From assembly GCA_049511415.1 (NCBI GenBank), contig JBEKYC010000082.1:1-64000 (forward strand): a stretch of DNA of 64,000 nucleotides. Direction: 5' to 3'. Source of the stretch: Bog-159 sp049511415 (lineage in GTDB: Bacteria; Acidobacteriota; Terriglobia; Bryobacterales; Bryobacteraceae). Below, piece after piece: positions 43,122-52,318 of this stretch. The notes below the pieces were generated by a model. The model did not search any database. It worked only from the letters and a program-made list of their open reading frames with translations, and was not told where the DNA came from. The position numbers and the translations under genes are program-made. The number at the start of each line of letters is the position of its first letter. The stretch's first letter is position 1.

Positions 43122-43127
43122 TATAAT
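43122..43127 (+). promoter_or_regulatory. -10 box of recA
   Basis: TATAAT, a perfect -10 hexamer, ends nine bases before the recA ATG. Transcription would begin two or three bases before the start codon, so the message would be nearly leaderless. I see no clear -35 box and no obvious LexA site of either common type. Confidence 0.6.
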
Positions 43128-43136
43128 CACTTCTGC

Positions 43137-44210
43137 ATGGATGAAAAAGAGCGCGCCCGGGCGTTAGAACTTACTCTGGGGCAAATCGAAAAGCAGTTCG
43201 GCAAAGGCTCCATTCTGCGGTTGGGAGCCAAGGATGCCATCGTTCCCGTCTCGGTCATTTCCACGGGATCTATTTCACTCGACTCCGCGCTGGGCGTTGG
43301 AGGTTTTCCGCGCGGCCGCATCAACGAGATCTACGGACCGGAGTCGTCGGGCAAAACCACCATCGCGCTGCAGGTGGTCGCCGAAGCCCAGAAAAAGGGC
43401 GGGATGGCGGCATTTATCGACGTGGAACATGCCCTGGATCCGACGTATGCGCGCAAACTGGGAGTGGACGTAGACAACTTGTTGGTCTCGCAGCCGGACT
43501 ACGGCGAACAGGCGCTGGAGATCACCGGCGCGCTGATCGCCTCTGGTTCCATCGATGTGCTGGTGGTGGATTCGGTGGCCGCCCTGGTGCCCAAGGCGGA
43601 ACTGGATGGGGAAATGGGCGACAGCCACATGGGCGTGCAGGCACGCCTCATGTCGCAAGCGCTGCGCAAGCTCACCGGCGTGGTATCGCGATCGAAGACC
43701 TGCCTCATTTTCATCAACCAGATTCGCGAGAAGATTGGCGTGATGTTCGGCAATCCCGAGACCACCACCGGTGGCCGCGCGCTGAAGTTCTATTCCACCA
43801 TCCGCCTGGACATCCGGCGCATCGCGGCCATCAAGGATGGCGATGCGGTGGTGGGGAATCGCACCAAGGTGAAGGTGGTGAAGAACAAGGTGGCCTCGCC
43901 TTTCCGCGAGGCCGAGTTCGACATCATTTACGGCGAAGGCATCTCCAAGGAAGGCGATCTGATCGACCTGGGCGTGGCGCAAAACGTCATTGAAAAGAGC
44001 GGGTCGTGGTTCAGCTACAAGGGCGACCGCATCGGCCAGGGCCGCGAAAATTCGCGCCAGTTCCTGAAAGACAACGCCGACATACGCGCGGCGATCGACG
44101 TCGAGCTGCGGCGCCAGTTGGGCCTGATCAAGGCGGACACGGAAGCTAAGCCCGCGCCGCCCCCGGAATCCGCGCCCAAACCGAATGCGGCTGCCACGGC
44201 GCGCCGCTGA
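43137..44210 (+). CDS. recA: Recombinase RecA
   Basis: A 357-residue RecA, the strand-exchange and SOS co-protease. It has the Walker A motif GPESSGKTT (residues ~65-73) and VEHALDPTYARKLGVDVDNL. Walker B is LVVDSVAALVPKAELDGEMG, followed by loop L1 HMGVQARLMSQALRKL and FINQIREKIGVMFGNPETTT with loop L2 (GGRALKFYSTIRLDIRR). The C-terminal tail is acidic to proline-rich (AKPAPPPESAPKPNAAATAR). No recX or lexA is adjacent. The start MDEKERARALELTL matches the family; the promoter is described separately. Confidence 0.98.
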   Translation: MDEKERARALELTLGQIEKQFGKGSILRLGAKDAIVPVSVISTGSISLDSALGVGGFPRGRINEIYGPESSGKTTIALQVVAEAQKKGGMAAFIDVEHALDPTYARKLGVDVDNLLVSQPDYGEQALEITGALIASGSIDVLVVDSVAALVPKAELDGEMGDSHMGVQARLMSQALRKLTGVVSRSKTCLIFINQIREKIGVMFGNPETTTGGRALKFYSTIRLDIRRIAAIKDGDAVVGNRTKVKVVKNKVASPFREAEFDIIYGEGISKEGDLIDLGVAQNVIEKSGSWFSYKGDRIGQGRENSRQFLKDNADIRAAIDVELRRQLGLIKADTEAKPAPPPESAPKPNAAATARR

Positions 44211-44259
44211 CGAGACCGGCCTGCCCCCCACGGCACAAACGGTACAATAAGAAGTAACG

Positions 44260-46578
44260 ATGCGAGGCACGCGTTGGCTCATTTGGCTCATTCTCGCGTC
44301 CATCGTCCTGATTGTGGGCGGGGTCACGGCAACCTACCGCAGGCAGAACCGGGAATGGCGGGAGCAGGCGCCTGCCAAGCCGCTGGCCATGGCCGCGGAC
44401 CTCACTTCGGCGGCGACGGACTGGACGTGGGTGGAGACTTCGGAACCGCCGGAGAGCCGCACGGTCTGCTTCATTCGCGCCAAGGACGCACGGCAGGCCA
44501 AGGATTCCAACCACATCGTGCTGGAAAAGGTGGAATTGCGCCTGCCCTCCATGCACGGACCGAACTACAACCTGGTGCACAGCAACCACGCCGAGTACAA
44601 TCAATCGGACAAGCGTATGTACTCGGATGGCGACGTGGACATCACACTGGCCGTGCCCAACGAAGGGCAGCCCAAGCACACGCTGGTTTCCATCCACACT
44701 TCGGGTGTAACGTTCGACAGCGGCACCGGCAAGGCGAATACCGACCGCTTGACTAAATTCAAATTCGAAAATGGCGACGGTCAGGCCGTAGGCTCATCCT
44801 ACGATCCCAATACGCGCGAACTGCTCCTGAACAGTAAAGCGGAGTTGCAGTGGAACCCGCCCGGTCCACACGCCAAGCCCATCAAGATCGAATCCAATCG
44901 GGTGATTTATCGCGAGAACCTGCAAGGTGTCTGGCTGATAGGCTGGGCCAAGATGACGCGCGATAATACTATCGTAGAGGCCGGCGATACCACGATCGCG
45001 CTGCAGGACGATTCGATTCACCACATCGATGCGCAAAAGGCGCACGGCACGGACTCGTATCCCAACCGCAAGCTGCAATATGGCGCCGATCATCTTTCGG
45101 TGGATTACGGCGATACCGGCGAGGTGGAGAAGATCACGGGCGATGGAAATGCGCGGCTGGTGTCGGCGTCGGAAGGTTCGCAGGTGATCGCCACCGGCGA
45201 CAAGGTGGAGCTGAGTTTCGCGGACTCGAACGGCGAAGCCACCCTGACCGAAGCTCTGGTGACGGGTCACGGGTACCTGGAATCGAAGCCCGACCCCAAC
45301 GCGCCGCCCACGCCGGGCAAGGATCCGGCCGAGACACGCATTCTGCGCAGCGAAGCCATCCAGATGAAGATGCGTTCCGGTGGGCGCGAACTGGCCAGCC
45401 TGGAGACGCACGCGCCGGGTGAACTCGAGTTCCTGCCCAATCACGCCGGCCAGCGGCATCGCAAGTTTGCCGGTGATCACATGTTCATCACCTACGGCGC
45501 GCAAAACCGCATACAGACTTTCACCGCCGACAACTGCCGTACGGTGAGCGATCCCACGCCTGAGGAGATCGCCAAGAAGCATCCCGTCACCACGACAACC
45601 GTAAGCAAGAATGTTTCGGCCACCTTCGACCCGAAGACCAGCCAGTTGGCGCGCATGGAACAGTGGGGCGACTTCTCCTACGAATCGGGCGACCGCAAAG
45701 CGCGCGCGGACCGCGGCATTCTGGAGCAGGTGGACAACCGCATTACGCTCGATCGGCACGCGCGCATGTGGGACTCGACGGAGAACACCAACGCCGACCG
45801 CATTGTGCTGGACGAAAAGAGCGGTAACTTCGTCGCCGAGGGCCACGTCAATACCAGCCGTATGCCGGACCAGCAAAAGAAGCCGGATCAGCAGCAGAAG
45901 AAGGGCGACTCGGCGATGCTTTCGAGCGATGATCCGCTGCAGGCGGTGGCGGGCAAGATGGCGTCTTCGAATCACAATAAGCTGGTGAAGTACGATGGCC
46001 AGGCAGTGCTGTGGCAGGGCACCAACCGCATCCAGGCGGACCACGTGGAGATTGACCGCGAGAAGCGTTCCATCCTGGCGGACGGCCACGTGGTGACGCA
46101 ATCGCGCGAAGAGCAGAAGAAGGACGATCCGCAGCCGGCGCCGGCCAACCCGGCCCCACCGGTCTTCACGCTGGTGAAAGCCCCGCACATGATATATACA
46201 GATCAAGACCGGCTGGCGCATTACTCGGGCGGGGTCCTGTTGGATCGCGCCGGCCTGCGCATGAAAGCGGTGGATTTGCGGTCGTGGCTGGCGGAGGAAG
46301 GCGCGGACAACCGGCTGCAGAAGGCGTTTGCCGACGGCAGCGTGGAGATCGTGCAGACGGGACCGATTCGCACGCGGATCGGCACCAGCGAACACGCCGA
46401 ATACTATACTGATGACGACAAAATCGTGCTGCGCGGCGGCGACCCGCATATGAACGACAGCATCCGTGGCGATACGCGCGGCGCCGAGCTGATCTACTAT
46501 TCCGACGACGATCGGCTGCTCGTCAACGGCTCGCCGGCCAAGCCCGCTATGAGCCATATCCGCCGCAAACATCAATGA
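44260..46578 (+). CDS. LptC-LptA-like periplasmic LPS transport protein
   Basis: A 772-residue protein anchored by one N-terminal membrane helix (RWLIWLILASIVLIVGGVTA). The first ~220 residues match the LptC beta-jellyroll (SNHAEYNQSDKRMYSDGDVD, ITLAVPNEGQPKHTL). Repeated OstA/LptA-like beta-jellyroll stretches follow (IESNRVIYRENLQGVWLIGW, KLQYGADHLSVDYGDTGEVE, KLVKYDGQAVLWQGTNRIQA, ADHVEIDREKRSILADGHVV, HYSGGVLLDRAGLRMKAVDL). This would give a bridge from the inner-membrane LptB2FG pump toward LptD in one chain, much longer than E. coli LptC (about 190) or LptA (about 185). A low-complexity Gln/Lys stretch (QQKKPDQQQKKGDS) links two parts. It overlaps lptB by four bases. Confidence 0.82.
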   Translation: MRGTRWLIWLILASIVLIVGGVTATYRRQNREWREQAPAKPLAMAADLTSAATDWTWVETSEPPESRTVCFIRAKDARQAKDSNHIVLEKVELRLPSMHGPNYNLVHSNHAEYNQSDKRMYSDGDVDITLAVPNEGQPKHTLVSIHTSGVTFDSGTGKANTDRLTKFKFENGDGQAVGSSYDPNTRELLLNSKAELQWNPPGPHAKPIKIESNRVIYRENLQGVWLIGWAKMTRDNTIVEAGDTTIALQDDSIHHIDAQKAHGTDSYPNRKLQYGADHLSVDYGDTGEVEKITGDGNARLVSASEGSQVIATGDKVELSFADSNGEATLTEALVTGHGYLESKPDPNAPPTPGKDPAETRILRSEAIQMKMRSGGRELASLETHAPGELEFLPNHAGQRHRKFAGDHMFITYGAQNRIQTFTADNCRTVSDPTPEEIAKKHPVTTTTVSKNVSATFDPKTSQLARMEQWGDFSYESGDRKARADRGILEQVDNRITLDRHARMWDSTENTNADRIVLDEKSGNFVAEGHVNTSRMPDQQKKPDQQQKKGDSAMLSSDDPLQAVAGKMASSNHNKLVKYDGQAVLWQGTNRIQADHVEIDREKRSILADGHVVTQSREEQKKDDPQPAPANPAPPVFTLVKAPHMIYTDQDRLAHYSGGVLLDRAGLRMKAVDLRSWLAEEGADNRLQKAFADGSVEIVQTGPIRTRIGTSEHAEYYTDDDKIVLRGGDPHMNDSIRGDTRGAELIYYSDDDRLLVNGSPAKPAMSHIRRKHQ

Positions 46579-47303
46579 GCAAGCTGGAAACCCGGGAAAT
46601 CTCCAAATCGTACCGCAGGCGCAAGGTGGTCGACGGCGTCACCGTGAGTGTCGACCAGGGCGAAGTAGTCGGCCTGTTAGGTCCCAATGGCGCTGGCAAG
46701 ACGACTTCGTTCTACATGATCGTCGGGCTGATCAGTCCGGATTCCGGCTGCATCCTGGTGGATGGCGCGGATATTACATCACTGCCGATGTACAAGCGCG
46801 CGCGCAAGGGCATCAGCTACCTGCCCCAGGAAGCCAGCGTGTTCCGCAAGCTGACGGTGGAGGACAACCTGATGGCGGTCCTGGAGACGCTGCCGCTGCG
46901 CAACCACGAACGCCGCGAGCGCCAGGAGCACCTGATCGAGCAGCTTGGCCTGGAGAAGGTGCGGCGCAGCCAGGGATATATGCTTTCGGGCGGCGAGCGG
47001 CGGCGCGTGGAGATTGCGCGCTCGCTGGTGATCAACCCCAACTTTCTGCTGCTGGACGAGCCTTTTTCGGGCATCGATCCGATTCAGGTAGGCGAAATCC
47101 AGCACATCATCTTCGATCTGAAGCGGCAGGGCATCGGGATTCTGGTGACGGATCACAACGTGCGCGAGACGCTCATGGTGACCGACCGGGCGTACATCAT
47201 CGACAACGGGCGGATCTTCCGCGGAGGCAGTCCGGAGGCGCTGGCGCGCGATCCGGAAGTGAAGCGCGTGTATCTGGGCGAGTCCTTCAGCTTGCAGATT
47301 TAG
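46575..47303 (+). CDS. lptB: LPS export ABC transporter ATPase LptB
   Basis: A 242-residue ABC ATPase that powers lipopolysaccharide extraction from the inner membrane. Walker A is GPNGAGKTTSFYMIVGLISP and the Q-loop region reads YLPQEASVFRKLTVEDNLMA. The signature is YMLSGGERRRVEIARSL and Walker B is FLLLDEPFSGIDPIQVGEIQ. ILVTDHNVRETLMVTDRAYI is the H-loop. The C-terminal RVYLGESF is typical of LptB. The overlap ATGA with the LptC/LptA-like gene confirms a shared role. LptF and LptG are not in the window. Confidence 0.96.
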   Translation: MSKLETREISKSYRRRKVVDGVTVSVDQGEVVGLLGPNGAGKTTSFYMIVGLISPDSGCILVDGADITSLPMYKRARKGISYLPQEASVFRKLTVEDNLMAVLETLPLRNHERRERQEHLIEQLGLEKVRRSQGYMLSGGERRRVEIARSLVINPNFLLLDEPFSGIDPIQVGEIQHIIFDLKRQGIGILVTDHNVRETLMVTDRAYIIDNGRIFRGGSPEALARDPEVKRVYLGESFSLQI

Positions 47304-47313
47304 CAGGCCGGTT

Positions 47314-48927
47314 CTATACGCCCCAGCAGTAATCCTCCACGGCTTTCTCCACCGAATCATCCTGCTCCGTAAGTCGCATCAACTCCAGCCGGATAGCATC
47401 CACCAACGCATTCCAACTCGCCACAATAACATTGTCGGAAACACCCACGGTAGACCAACTCTTGCGGTGGTCGGACCATTCTATCAGCACCCGCACCTTG
47501 GCTGCCGTGCCTTTCCGCGGCTCCAGCACGCGCACCTTGTAATCGGTCAGCCGCACGCCGGCCATCTGCGGATAGACGGTAGACAGGCATTTGCGCAGGC
47601 AGAGATGCAGCGCGTGGAATGGGCCATTACCGGTGGCGGTGGCGGAATGCACCGAATCCCCCGCGCGCACCGTGATGTTGGCCGTGGAGCGGGAGTCTCC
47701 GATGGCGGACGACTTAGTCGTCACTTCGTAACCTTCCACTTCGAAGAAATGCGTGCCGGGATTGAGCGCTTCGCGCACCAGTAACTCAAACGTGCCTTCG
47801 GCGGCTTCCAGTTCGTAGCCTTCGTACTCCATCTGCTTGATGCGCTCCAGTAACTCGCGGCGGGCGTCTTCGTCCAGCCGTCCTGCCAGCCCGTGCTGCT
47901 TTAACTTATATAAGATGTTGCCGCGGCCGGATAGATCGCTGACCAGCACCCGCTGGCGATTGCCCACGGCTTCTGGTACCACGTGCTCGTAGGTGGAAGA
48001 TTCTTTCAAAACCGCGGAGACGTGCACGCCGCCCTTATGCGCGAAAGCGCTGTGACCCACGAACGGCTGATTGTTGGGCAGCGGCAGGTTGGCCAGCTCC
48101 GCCACGAAGCGCGACACATTCGAAAGACTCATGAGCTTGTCCTGCCCTATGGCGGTGTGGCCCAGCTTCAGCTCCAGGTTGGCGATGATGGAACAGAGAT
48201 TGGCATTGCCGCAGCGCTCGCCGTAGCCGTTGATGCAGCCCTGCACGTGCGTGGCGCCGGCTTCCACGGCCGCCAGTGTATTGGCTACGGCCAAGTCGGA
48301 ATCGTTGTGCGTGTGGATGCCCACAATGCCGTCGAAGCGCTTGCGCACATCGGCGACAATCTCCACCAGGCGCGCGGTCAGCGTGCCGCCGTTGGTGTCG
48401 CACAGGCAGAGCACGGTGGCGCCCGCATTCTGGGCGGCTTCCAAGGTGCGCAGGGCGAACGCCGGATTCGAATTGTAACCGTCGAAGAAATGCTCGGCAT
48501 CGTAGACCACTTCCTTGCCGCGGGCTTTCAGATAGGCGACGGTTTCGCCGATCAGCTTCAGGTTCTCCTCTTCGGTAATGCCCAGGGCGCGCGCGGTGTG
48601 CAGATCCCAGCTCTTGCCGAAGATGGAGACTACCGGCGTGCCGGCGGCCACTAGCGATTGCACGCTGCGGTCCTCTTCTACTGTGTGGCGGGCGAAGCGC
48701 GTGGCGCCGAAGGCCGTCAACTTGGCGTGTTTCAGATTTAGCTCGGTTTGGGCGCGCGCGAAGAAGTCTTTATCCTTCGGGTTCGAACCCGGCCAGCCGC
48801 CCTCGATGTAATCGATGCCTAAGTCATCCAGCTTCTGGGCGATGAGTAACTTGTCGTCGACGGAAAACGAGATGGATTCGCCTTGCGTGCCGTCGCGAAG
48901 GGTGGTGTCGAAGGTAAAGATCTTCAT
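47314..48927 (-). CDS. cimA: Citramalate synthase
   Basis: A 537-residue enzyme of the LeuA/HMG-CoA-lyase-like family, in the (R)-citramalate synthase group (TIGR00977 style). It condenses pyruvate and acetyl-CoA, the first step of a threonine-independent route to 2-oxobutyrate and isoleucine. Marks are FTFDTTLRDGTQGESISFSV, IDYIEGGWPGSNPKDKDFFA and CLCDTNGGTLTARLVEIVAD. The metal-binding GIHTHNDSDLAVANTLAAVE and GYGERCGNANLCSIIANLEL follow. The C-terminal LeuA dimer domain (VRAGDSVHSATATGNGPFHA) is the regulatory part. It is the last gene of ilvB-ilvN-ilvC-cimA, one base after ilvC. Confidence 0.94.
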   Translation of the reverse strand: MKIFTFDTTLRDGTQGESISFSVDDKLLIAQKLDDLGIDYIEGGWPGSNPKDKDFFARAQTELNLKHAKLTAFGATRFARHTVEEDRSVQSLVAAGTPVVSIFGKSWDLHTARALGITEEENLKLIGETVAYLKARGKEVVYDAEHFFDGYNSNPAFALRTLEAAQNAGATVLCLCDTNGGTLTARLVEIVADVRKRFDGIVGIHTHNDSDLAVANTLAAVEAGATHVQGCINGYGERCGNANLCSIIANLELKLGHTAIGQDKLMSLSNVSRFVAELANLPLPNNQPFVGHSAFAHKGGVHVSAVLKESSTYEHVVPEAVGNRQRVLVSDLSGRGNILYKLKQHGLAGRLDEDARRELLERIKQMEYEGYELEAAEGTFELLVREALNPGTHFFEVEGYEVTTKSSAIGDSRSTANITVRAGDSVHSATATGNGPFHALHLCLRKCLSTVYPQMAGVRLTDYKVRVLEPRKGTAAKVRVLIEWSDHRKSWSTVGVSDNVIVASWNALVDAIRLELMRLTEQDDSVEKAVEDYCWGV

Positions 48928-48928
48928 A

Positions 48929-49948
48929 CTATGCTACCGGTACTCCGGCCTCTTTCTTGCGTTTCAGGAACGTCATCATTTCGCGCAGCTCCGCGCCAAC
49001 CCTTTCGATGGGTTGATTCTTGGCCGCTTCGCGCAAGGCCAGGAACTTGTGCCGCCCGGTTTTGTTTTCGTCGATCCACTGGCGCGCGAATTCCCCGGAT
49101 TGCACTTCGGAAAGAATCTTCTTCATCTCCGCGCGCACGTGCGCGTCCACGATACGGGGACCGCGCGTGTAGTCGCCATATTCCGCGGTGTCCGAGACCG
49201 AGTAACGCATATAGCCGAGGCCGCCTTCCTGAATCAAATCGACGATCAGCTTCAGTTCGTGCAGGCACTCGAAATAGGCGATTTCGGGCGCATATCCGGC
49301 TTCCACCAGCGTCTCAAAGCCCGCCCGGATCAATTCAGACGCGCCGCCGCAGAGCACGGCCTGCTCGCCGAATAGGTCGCTCTCGGTCTCTTCCTTGAAA
49401 GTGGTTTCAATGACGCCGGCTTTCAGGCTGCCCAGCGCGCCGGCATAGGCCAAGGCCCGTTCTAGCGCCTGGCCGGAGGCATTCTGATGCACAGCCACCA
49501 GCGACGGCACGCCGACGCCTTCTACAAATAGTTCGCGAACGCGATGGCCGGGAGCCTTGGGCGCTACCATCGAAACATCCACGTTGGCGGGCGGCTTGAT
49601 CTGGCCGAAGTGGATGTTGAAGCCGTGAGCGAACATCAAAGTCTTGCCGGCGGTCAGATGCGGCGCAATGGCGCTGTTATATAAGTCGCCCTGAATATGA
49701 TCGGATACCAGGATCATAATCACGTCGGCGGCTTGGGCGGCTGCGGCCGTATCGGCAACTTTCAGTCCGGCCGCTTCGGCCTTGGCGCGCGACTTACTGC
49801 CAGGATAAAGCCCGACTATTACATTCATGCCGGAATCGCGCAGATTGAGGGCATGCGCGTGACCCTGGCTGCCATAGCCTATGATGGCGACGGTGCGGTC
49901 CTGCAACAAGGAGGGGTTATAGTCTTTTTCGTAGTAACGTTTTGCCAT
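48929..49948 (-). CDS. ilvC: Ketol-acid reductoisomerase
   Basis: A 339-residue class I (short) IlvC. It rearranges and reduces acetolactate and acetohydroxybutyrate with NADPH and magnesium. The NADPH site is VAIIGYGSQGHAHALNLRDS. SMVAPKAPGHRVRELFVEGV and GVIETTFKEETESDLFGEQA carry metal ligands, and GFETLVEAGYAPEIAYFECL and MRYSVSDTAEYGDYTRGPRI follow. It lies eight bases after ilvN and one base before cimA in the attenuator-controlled operon. Confidence 0.97.
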   Translation of the reverse strand: MAKRYYEKDYNPSLLQDRTVAIIGYGSQGHAHALNLRDSGMNVIVGLYPGSKSRAKAEAAGLKVADTAAAAQAADVIMILVSDHIQGDLYNSAIAPHLTAGKTLMFAHGFNIHFGQIKPPANVDVSMVAPKAPGHRVRELFVEGVGVPSLVAVHQNASGQALERALAYAGALGSLKAGVIETTFKEETESDLFGEQAVLCGGASELIRAGFETLVEAGYAPEIAYFECLHELKLIVDLIQEGGLGYMRYSVSDTAEYGDYTRGPRIVDAHVRAEMKKILSEVQSGEFARQWIDENKTGRHKFLALREAAKNQPIERVGAELREMMTFLKRKKEAGVPVA

Positions 49949-49956
49949 GTATGAAC

Positions 49957-50484
49957 CTATCGGGATTCGGTCAGCACGCGCTCGACGGGCGGCTGTAACT
50001 TCAGCTTCTTGGCTTCCAGAGAGACGGCCACCACACCGGAGCGTGTGGCCTCGCTTTCGCCGTAGCTGCGCATCACATCAATGAACTCATCCAGCTTTTC
50101 CGGATCGCCGGTGGCTTCCAGCGCGAAACCTTCGACGGAGGAATCCACCACGCGCGCGCCAAAGATCTCGGCTTCCTTGAGCACGGCCGTGCGGGTTTCT
50201 TGCGCCGTGCGCACGCGCACCAGCACCATTTCCCGGCGTACCGCGGGCGATTCGGTCAGGTCCACGGCTTGCAGCACGTTCACCAGCTTGTTCATCTGCT
50301 TGATCACCTGCTGCCGCAGGGTGGCGTCCACATCCACCGCGATGGTCATGCGGGAGAGTTCGGGATCGAGCGTACGGGCCACCGTCAGGCTTTCGATGTT
50401 ATAGCCGCGCTGGCTCAGCAAGCCGGTGATGCGCATGAGAGCGCCCGGCTTATTCTCGACTAATAATGCGATGATCTGCAACAT
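49957..50484 (-). CDS. ilvN: Acetolactate synthase small (regulatory) subunit
   Basis: A 175-residue regulatory subunit with an N-terminal ACT domain (IIALLVENKPGALMRITGLL, SQRGYNIESLTVARTLDPEL) and the IlvN C-terminal domain (REMVLVRVRTAQETRTAVLK, EFIDVMRSYGESEATRSGVV). The ACT domain binds valine and gives feedback inhibition of IlvB. Its size matches the IlvH/IlvN family. It sits eight bases downstream of ilvB. Confidence 0.95.
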   Translation of the reverse strand: MLQIIALLVENKPGALMRITGLLSQRGYNIESLTVARTLDPELSRMTIAVDVDATLRQQVIKQMNKLVNVLQAVDLTESPAVRREMVLVRVRTAQETRTAVLKEAEIFGARVVDSSVEGFALEATGDPEKLDEFIDVMRSYGESEATRSGVVAVSLEAKKLKLQPPVERVLTESR

Positions 50485-50492
50485 AGAAGATC

Positions 50493-52223
50493 CTATTCCG
50501 GCACGGCCACGGGCTGCGGCGGTCCCAACACCATTTCGTTGATTGCCCCGCCCGCCGGCACCATCGGGTACACGTTCTCGTACGGCGAAACCTTAACGTT
50601 CAGCAGGTACGGACCCGGCTCGCGTACGGCATCCTCCAGCGCGGACGCCAATTCCCAAGGCTTATCGATGGTACGGCCCTTAAAGCCGTAAGCGCCCGCT
50701 AACTTCTCCACGTCCGGGAACGAATCCAGTTCCACCGAACTAAGCCGGTTGTTATAAAACAGTTCCTGCCATTGGCGTACCATGCCGAGATGGCCATTGT
50801 TCATGATTACTATCTTGATGGGTAGGCCGTTGCCTGTGATGGTGGAAAGCTCGGGAATCGACATCTGGAAACCGCCATCGCCTACCAGCGCGAAGACCAG
50901 CTTATCGGGGTGCGCGAACTGCGCGCCGATGGCCGATGGCAGGCCGAAGCCCATGGCGCCCAGCCCGCCGGAATTGATCCAATGGCGCGGGCCGTTGAAG
51001 CGGATGAACTGCGCGGCCCACATCTGGTGCTGGCCCACGTCGGAGCAGACGATGGCATCGCCGCCGGAGAGCCGGTCGATTTCCATCATCAGATGTTGCG
51101 GCTTGATTTCGGTATCGGAAGTGACGGGCGTCAGGGGATGCTCGGCCTTCCAGGCGCGGAGCTGCGACCACCAGGCGCGGTGCGCCGCGGCCAGGCGTTC
51201 GTCATGCGCGGGACGGGTTTCGGCCAGAACCTTGTTAAGGCGGCCGAGAACGCGTTTGACGTCGCCCACGATGGGCACTTCGGCAACGCGGTTCTTGCCG
51301 ATTTCCGCTGGGTCGATATCCACGTGAATCACCTTGGCGTGCGGCGCGAAAGCCGCCAGCCGGCCGGTGACGCGGTCGTCGAACCGGACGCCCAGCGCCA
51401 CCAACACATCGCAATGCGTCAGCCCCATGTTGGCGGCATAACTGCCGTGCATGCCCGGCATGCTGATGAAATTCGGATGCGTGGAGGGCAAGCCGCCCAG
51501 GCCCATCAAGGTGGTGACAGCGGGCGTATCCGTCATTTCCACAAACTCGCGCAGATCGCCGGAGGCGTTGGCGTTGATGATGCCGCCGCCTGCGTACACC
51601 AGCGGCCGCTCGGCTTCCCAAATCATTTGCGCCGCGCGCCGGATCTGGCCGGTATGGCCCTCGGTGAAAACTTTGTAACCCGGCAGGTGGATCGAAGTAA
51701 CCGGCGCGTAGTGTCCCTGCGCCTGGAAGACATCTTTCGGAATATCCACCAACACCGGTCCCGGACGGCCGCTGGCGGCGATATAGAACGCCTCATGCAC
51801 GATCTGCGGCAGGTCTTCCAGCTTCTTCACCAGGTAGTTGTGCTTGGTGCAGGAGCGCGTGATGCCGAAGGTATCGGCCTCCTGGAAGGCGTCGCTGCCG
51901 ATGAGCTTGCTGCTCACCTGACCGGTGAGGGCCACGATGGGGATGGAGTCCATCATGGCATCCACCAGTCCGGTGACTAAGTTGGTAGCGCCGGGACCGG
52001 ACGTGGCGCAACAAACGCCAACCTTGCCGGTAGAGCGTGCATAACCCTCGGCGGCGAAGCAGGCATTCTCCTCGTGGCGGACCAGCACATGGCGGATGTG
52101 GTGGTCGTAAATTGCGTCGTAAAGCGGGAGGGTAACGCCGCCGGGATAGCCGAAGAAGCAATCCACGCCTTCGCGGGACAGGCATTCCAGCAGCATTTTC
52201 GCGCCATTCGTCAGGGTCGGCAT
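50493..52223 (-). CDS. ilvB: Acetolactate synthase large (catalytic) subunit
   Basis: A 576-residue TPP enzyme that makes acetolactate or acetohydroxybutyrate, the committed step to Val, Leu and Ile. The catalytic Glu region is HVLVRHEENACFAAEGYARS. SGPGATNLVTGLVDAMMDSI and GRPGPVLVDIPKDVFQAQGH are mid signatures, and the TPP motif is FALVGDGGFQMSIPELSTIT. The C-terminus carries NNGHLGMVRQWQELFYNNRL. It is the first structural gene behind the Ile/Val/Leu-rich leader peptide and terminator at 52246-52429. Confidence 0.97.
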   Translation of the reverse strand: MPTLTNGAKMLLECLSREGVDCFFGYPGGVTLPLYDAIYDHHIRHVLVRHEENACFAAEGYARSTGKVGVCCATSGPGATNLVTGLVDAMMDSIPIVALTGQVSSKLIGSDAFQEADTFGITRSCTKHNYLVKKLEDLPQIVHEAFYIAASGRPGPVLVDIPKDVFQAQGHYAPVTSIHLPGYKVFTEGHTGQIRRAAQMIWEAERPLVYAGGGIINANASGDLREFVEMTDTPAVTTLMGLGGLPSTHPNFISMPGMHGSYAANMGLTHCDVLVALGVRFDDRVTGRLAAFAPHAKVIHVDIDPAEIGKNRVAEVPIVGDVKRVLGRLNKVLAETRPAHDERLAAAHRAWWSQLRAWKAEHPLTPVTSDTEIKPQHLMMEIDRLSGGDAIVCSDVGQHQMWAAQFIRFNGPRHWINSGGLGAMGFGLPSAIGAQFAHPDKLVFALVGDGGFQMSIPELSTITGNGLPIKIVIMNNGHLGMVRQWQELFYNNRLSSVELDSFPDVEKLAGAYGFKGRTIDKPWELASALEDAVREPGPYLLNVKVSPYENVYPMVPAGGAINEMVLGPPQPVAVPE

Positions 52224-52245
52224 AAGTTATGTCTCAACACGTCTC

Positions 52246-52296
52246 CAAAAACAAAAAAGGCCATCAGCCGGGGTTTTGCTCGCCCCGCTGATGGCC
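52246..52296 (-). terminator. Attenuator terminator of the ilv operon
   Basis: On the minus strand GGCCATCAGCGGGG pairs with CCCCGGCTGATGGCC around a short loop, with one bulge, and a run TTTTTTGTTTTT follows. This strong intrinsic terminator lies between the leader peptide and ilvB. Its left arm contains AGCGGGGC, which can pair instead with GCCCCGCT at the leader stop codon. A small hairpin CTCGGA/TCCGAG (52296-52312) stands between. Confidence 0.85.
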
Positions 52297-52318
52297 TCGG
52301 AACCACTCCGAGACGGCC

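Noticed and set aside
43081..43136. LexA/SOS box before recA
   Set aside because: Neither a CTGT-N8-ACAG nor a GAAC-N4-GTTC type site is visible in the short upstream region.
43275..44327. 350-residue minus-strand frame opposite recA
   Set aside because: Shadow of recA.
44794..46575. 593-residue minus-strand frame opposite the LptC/LptA-like gene
   Set aside because: It has no family marks and a shadow composition (His/Arg/Val rich). The plus strand has clear homology and is coupled to lptB.
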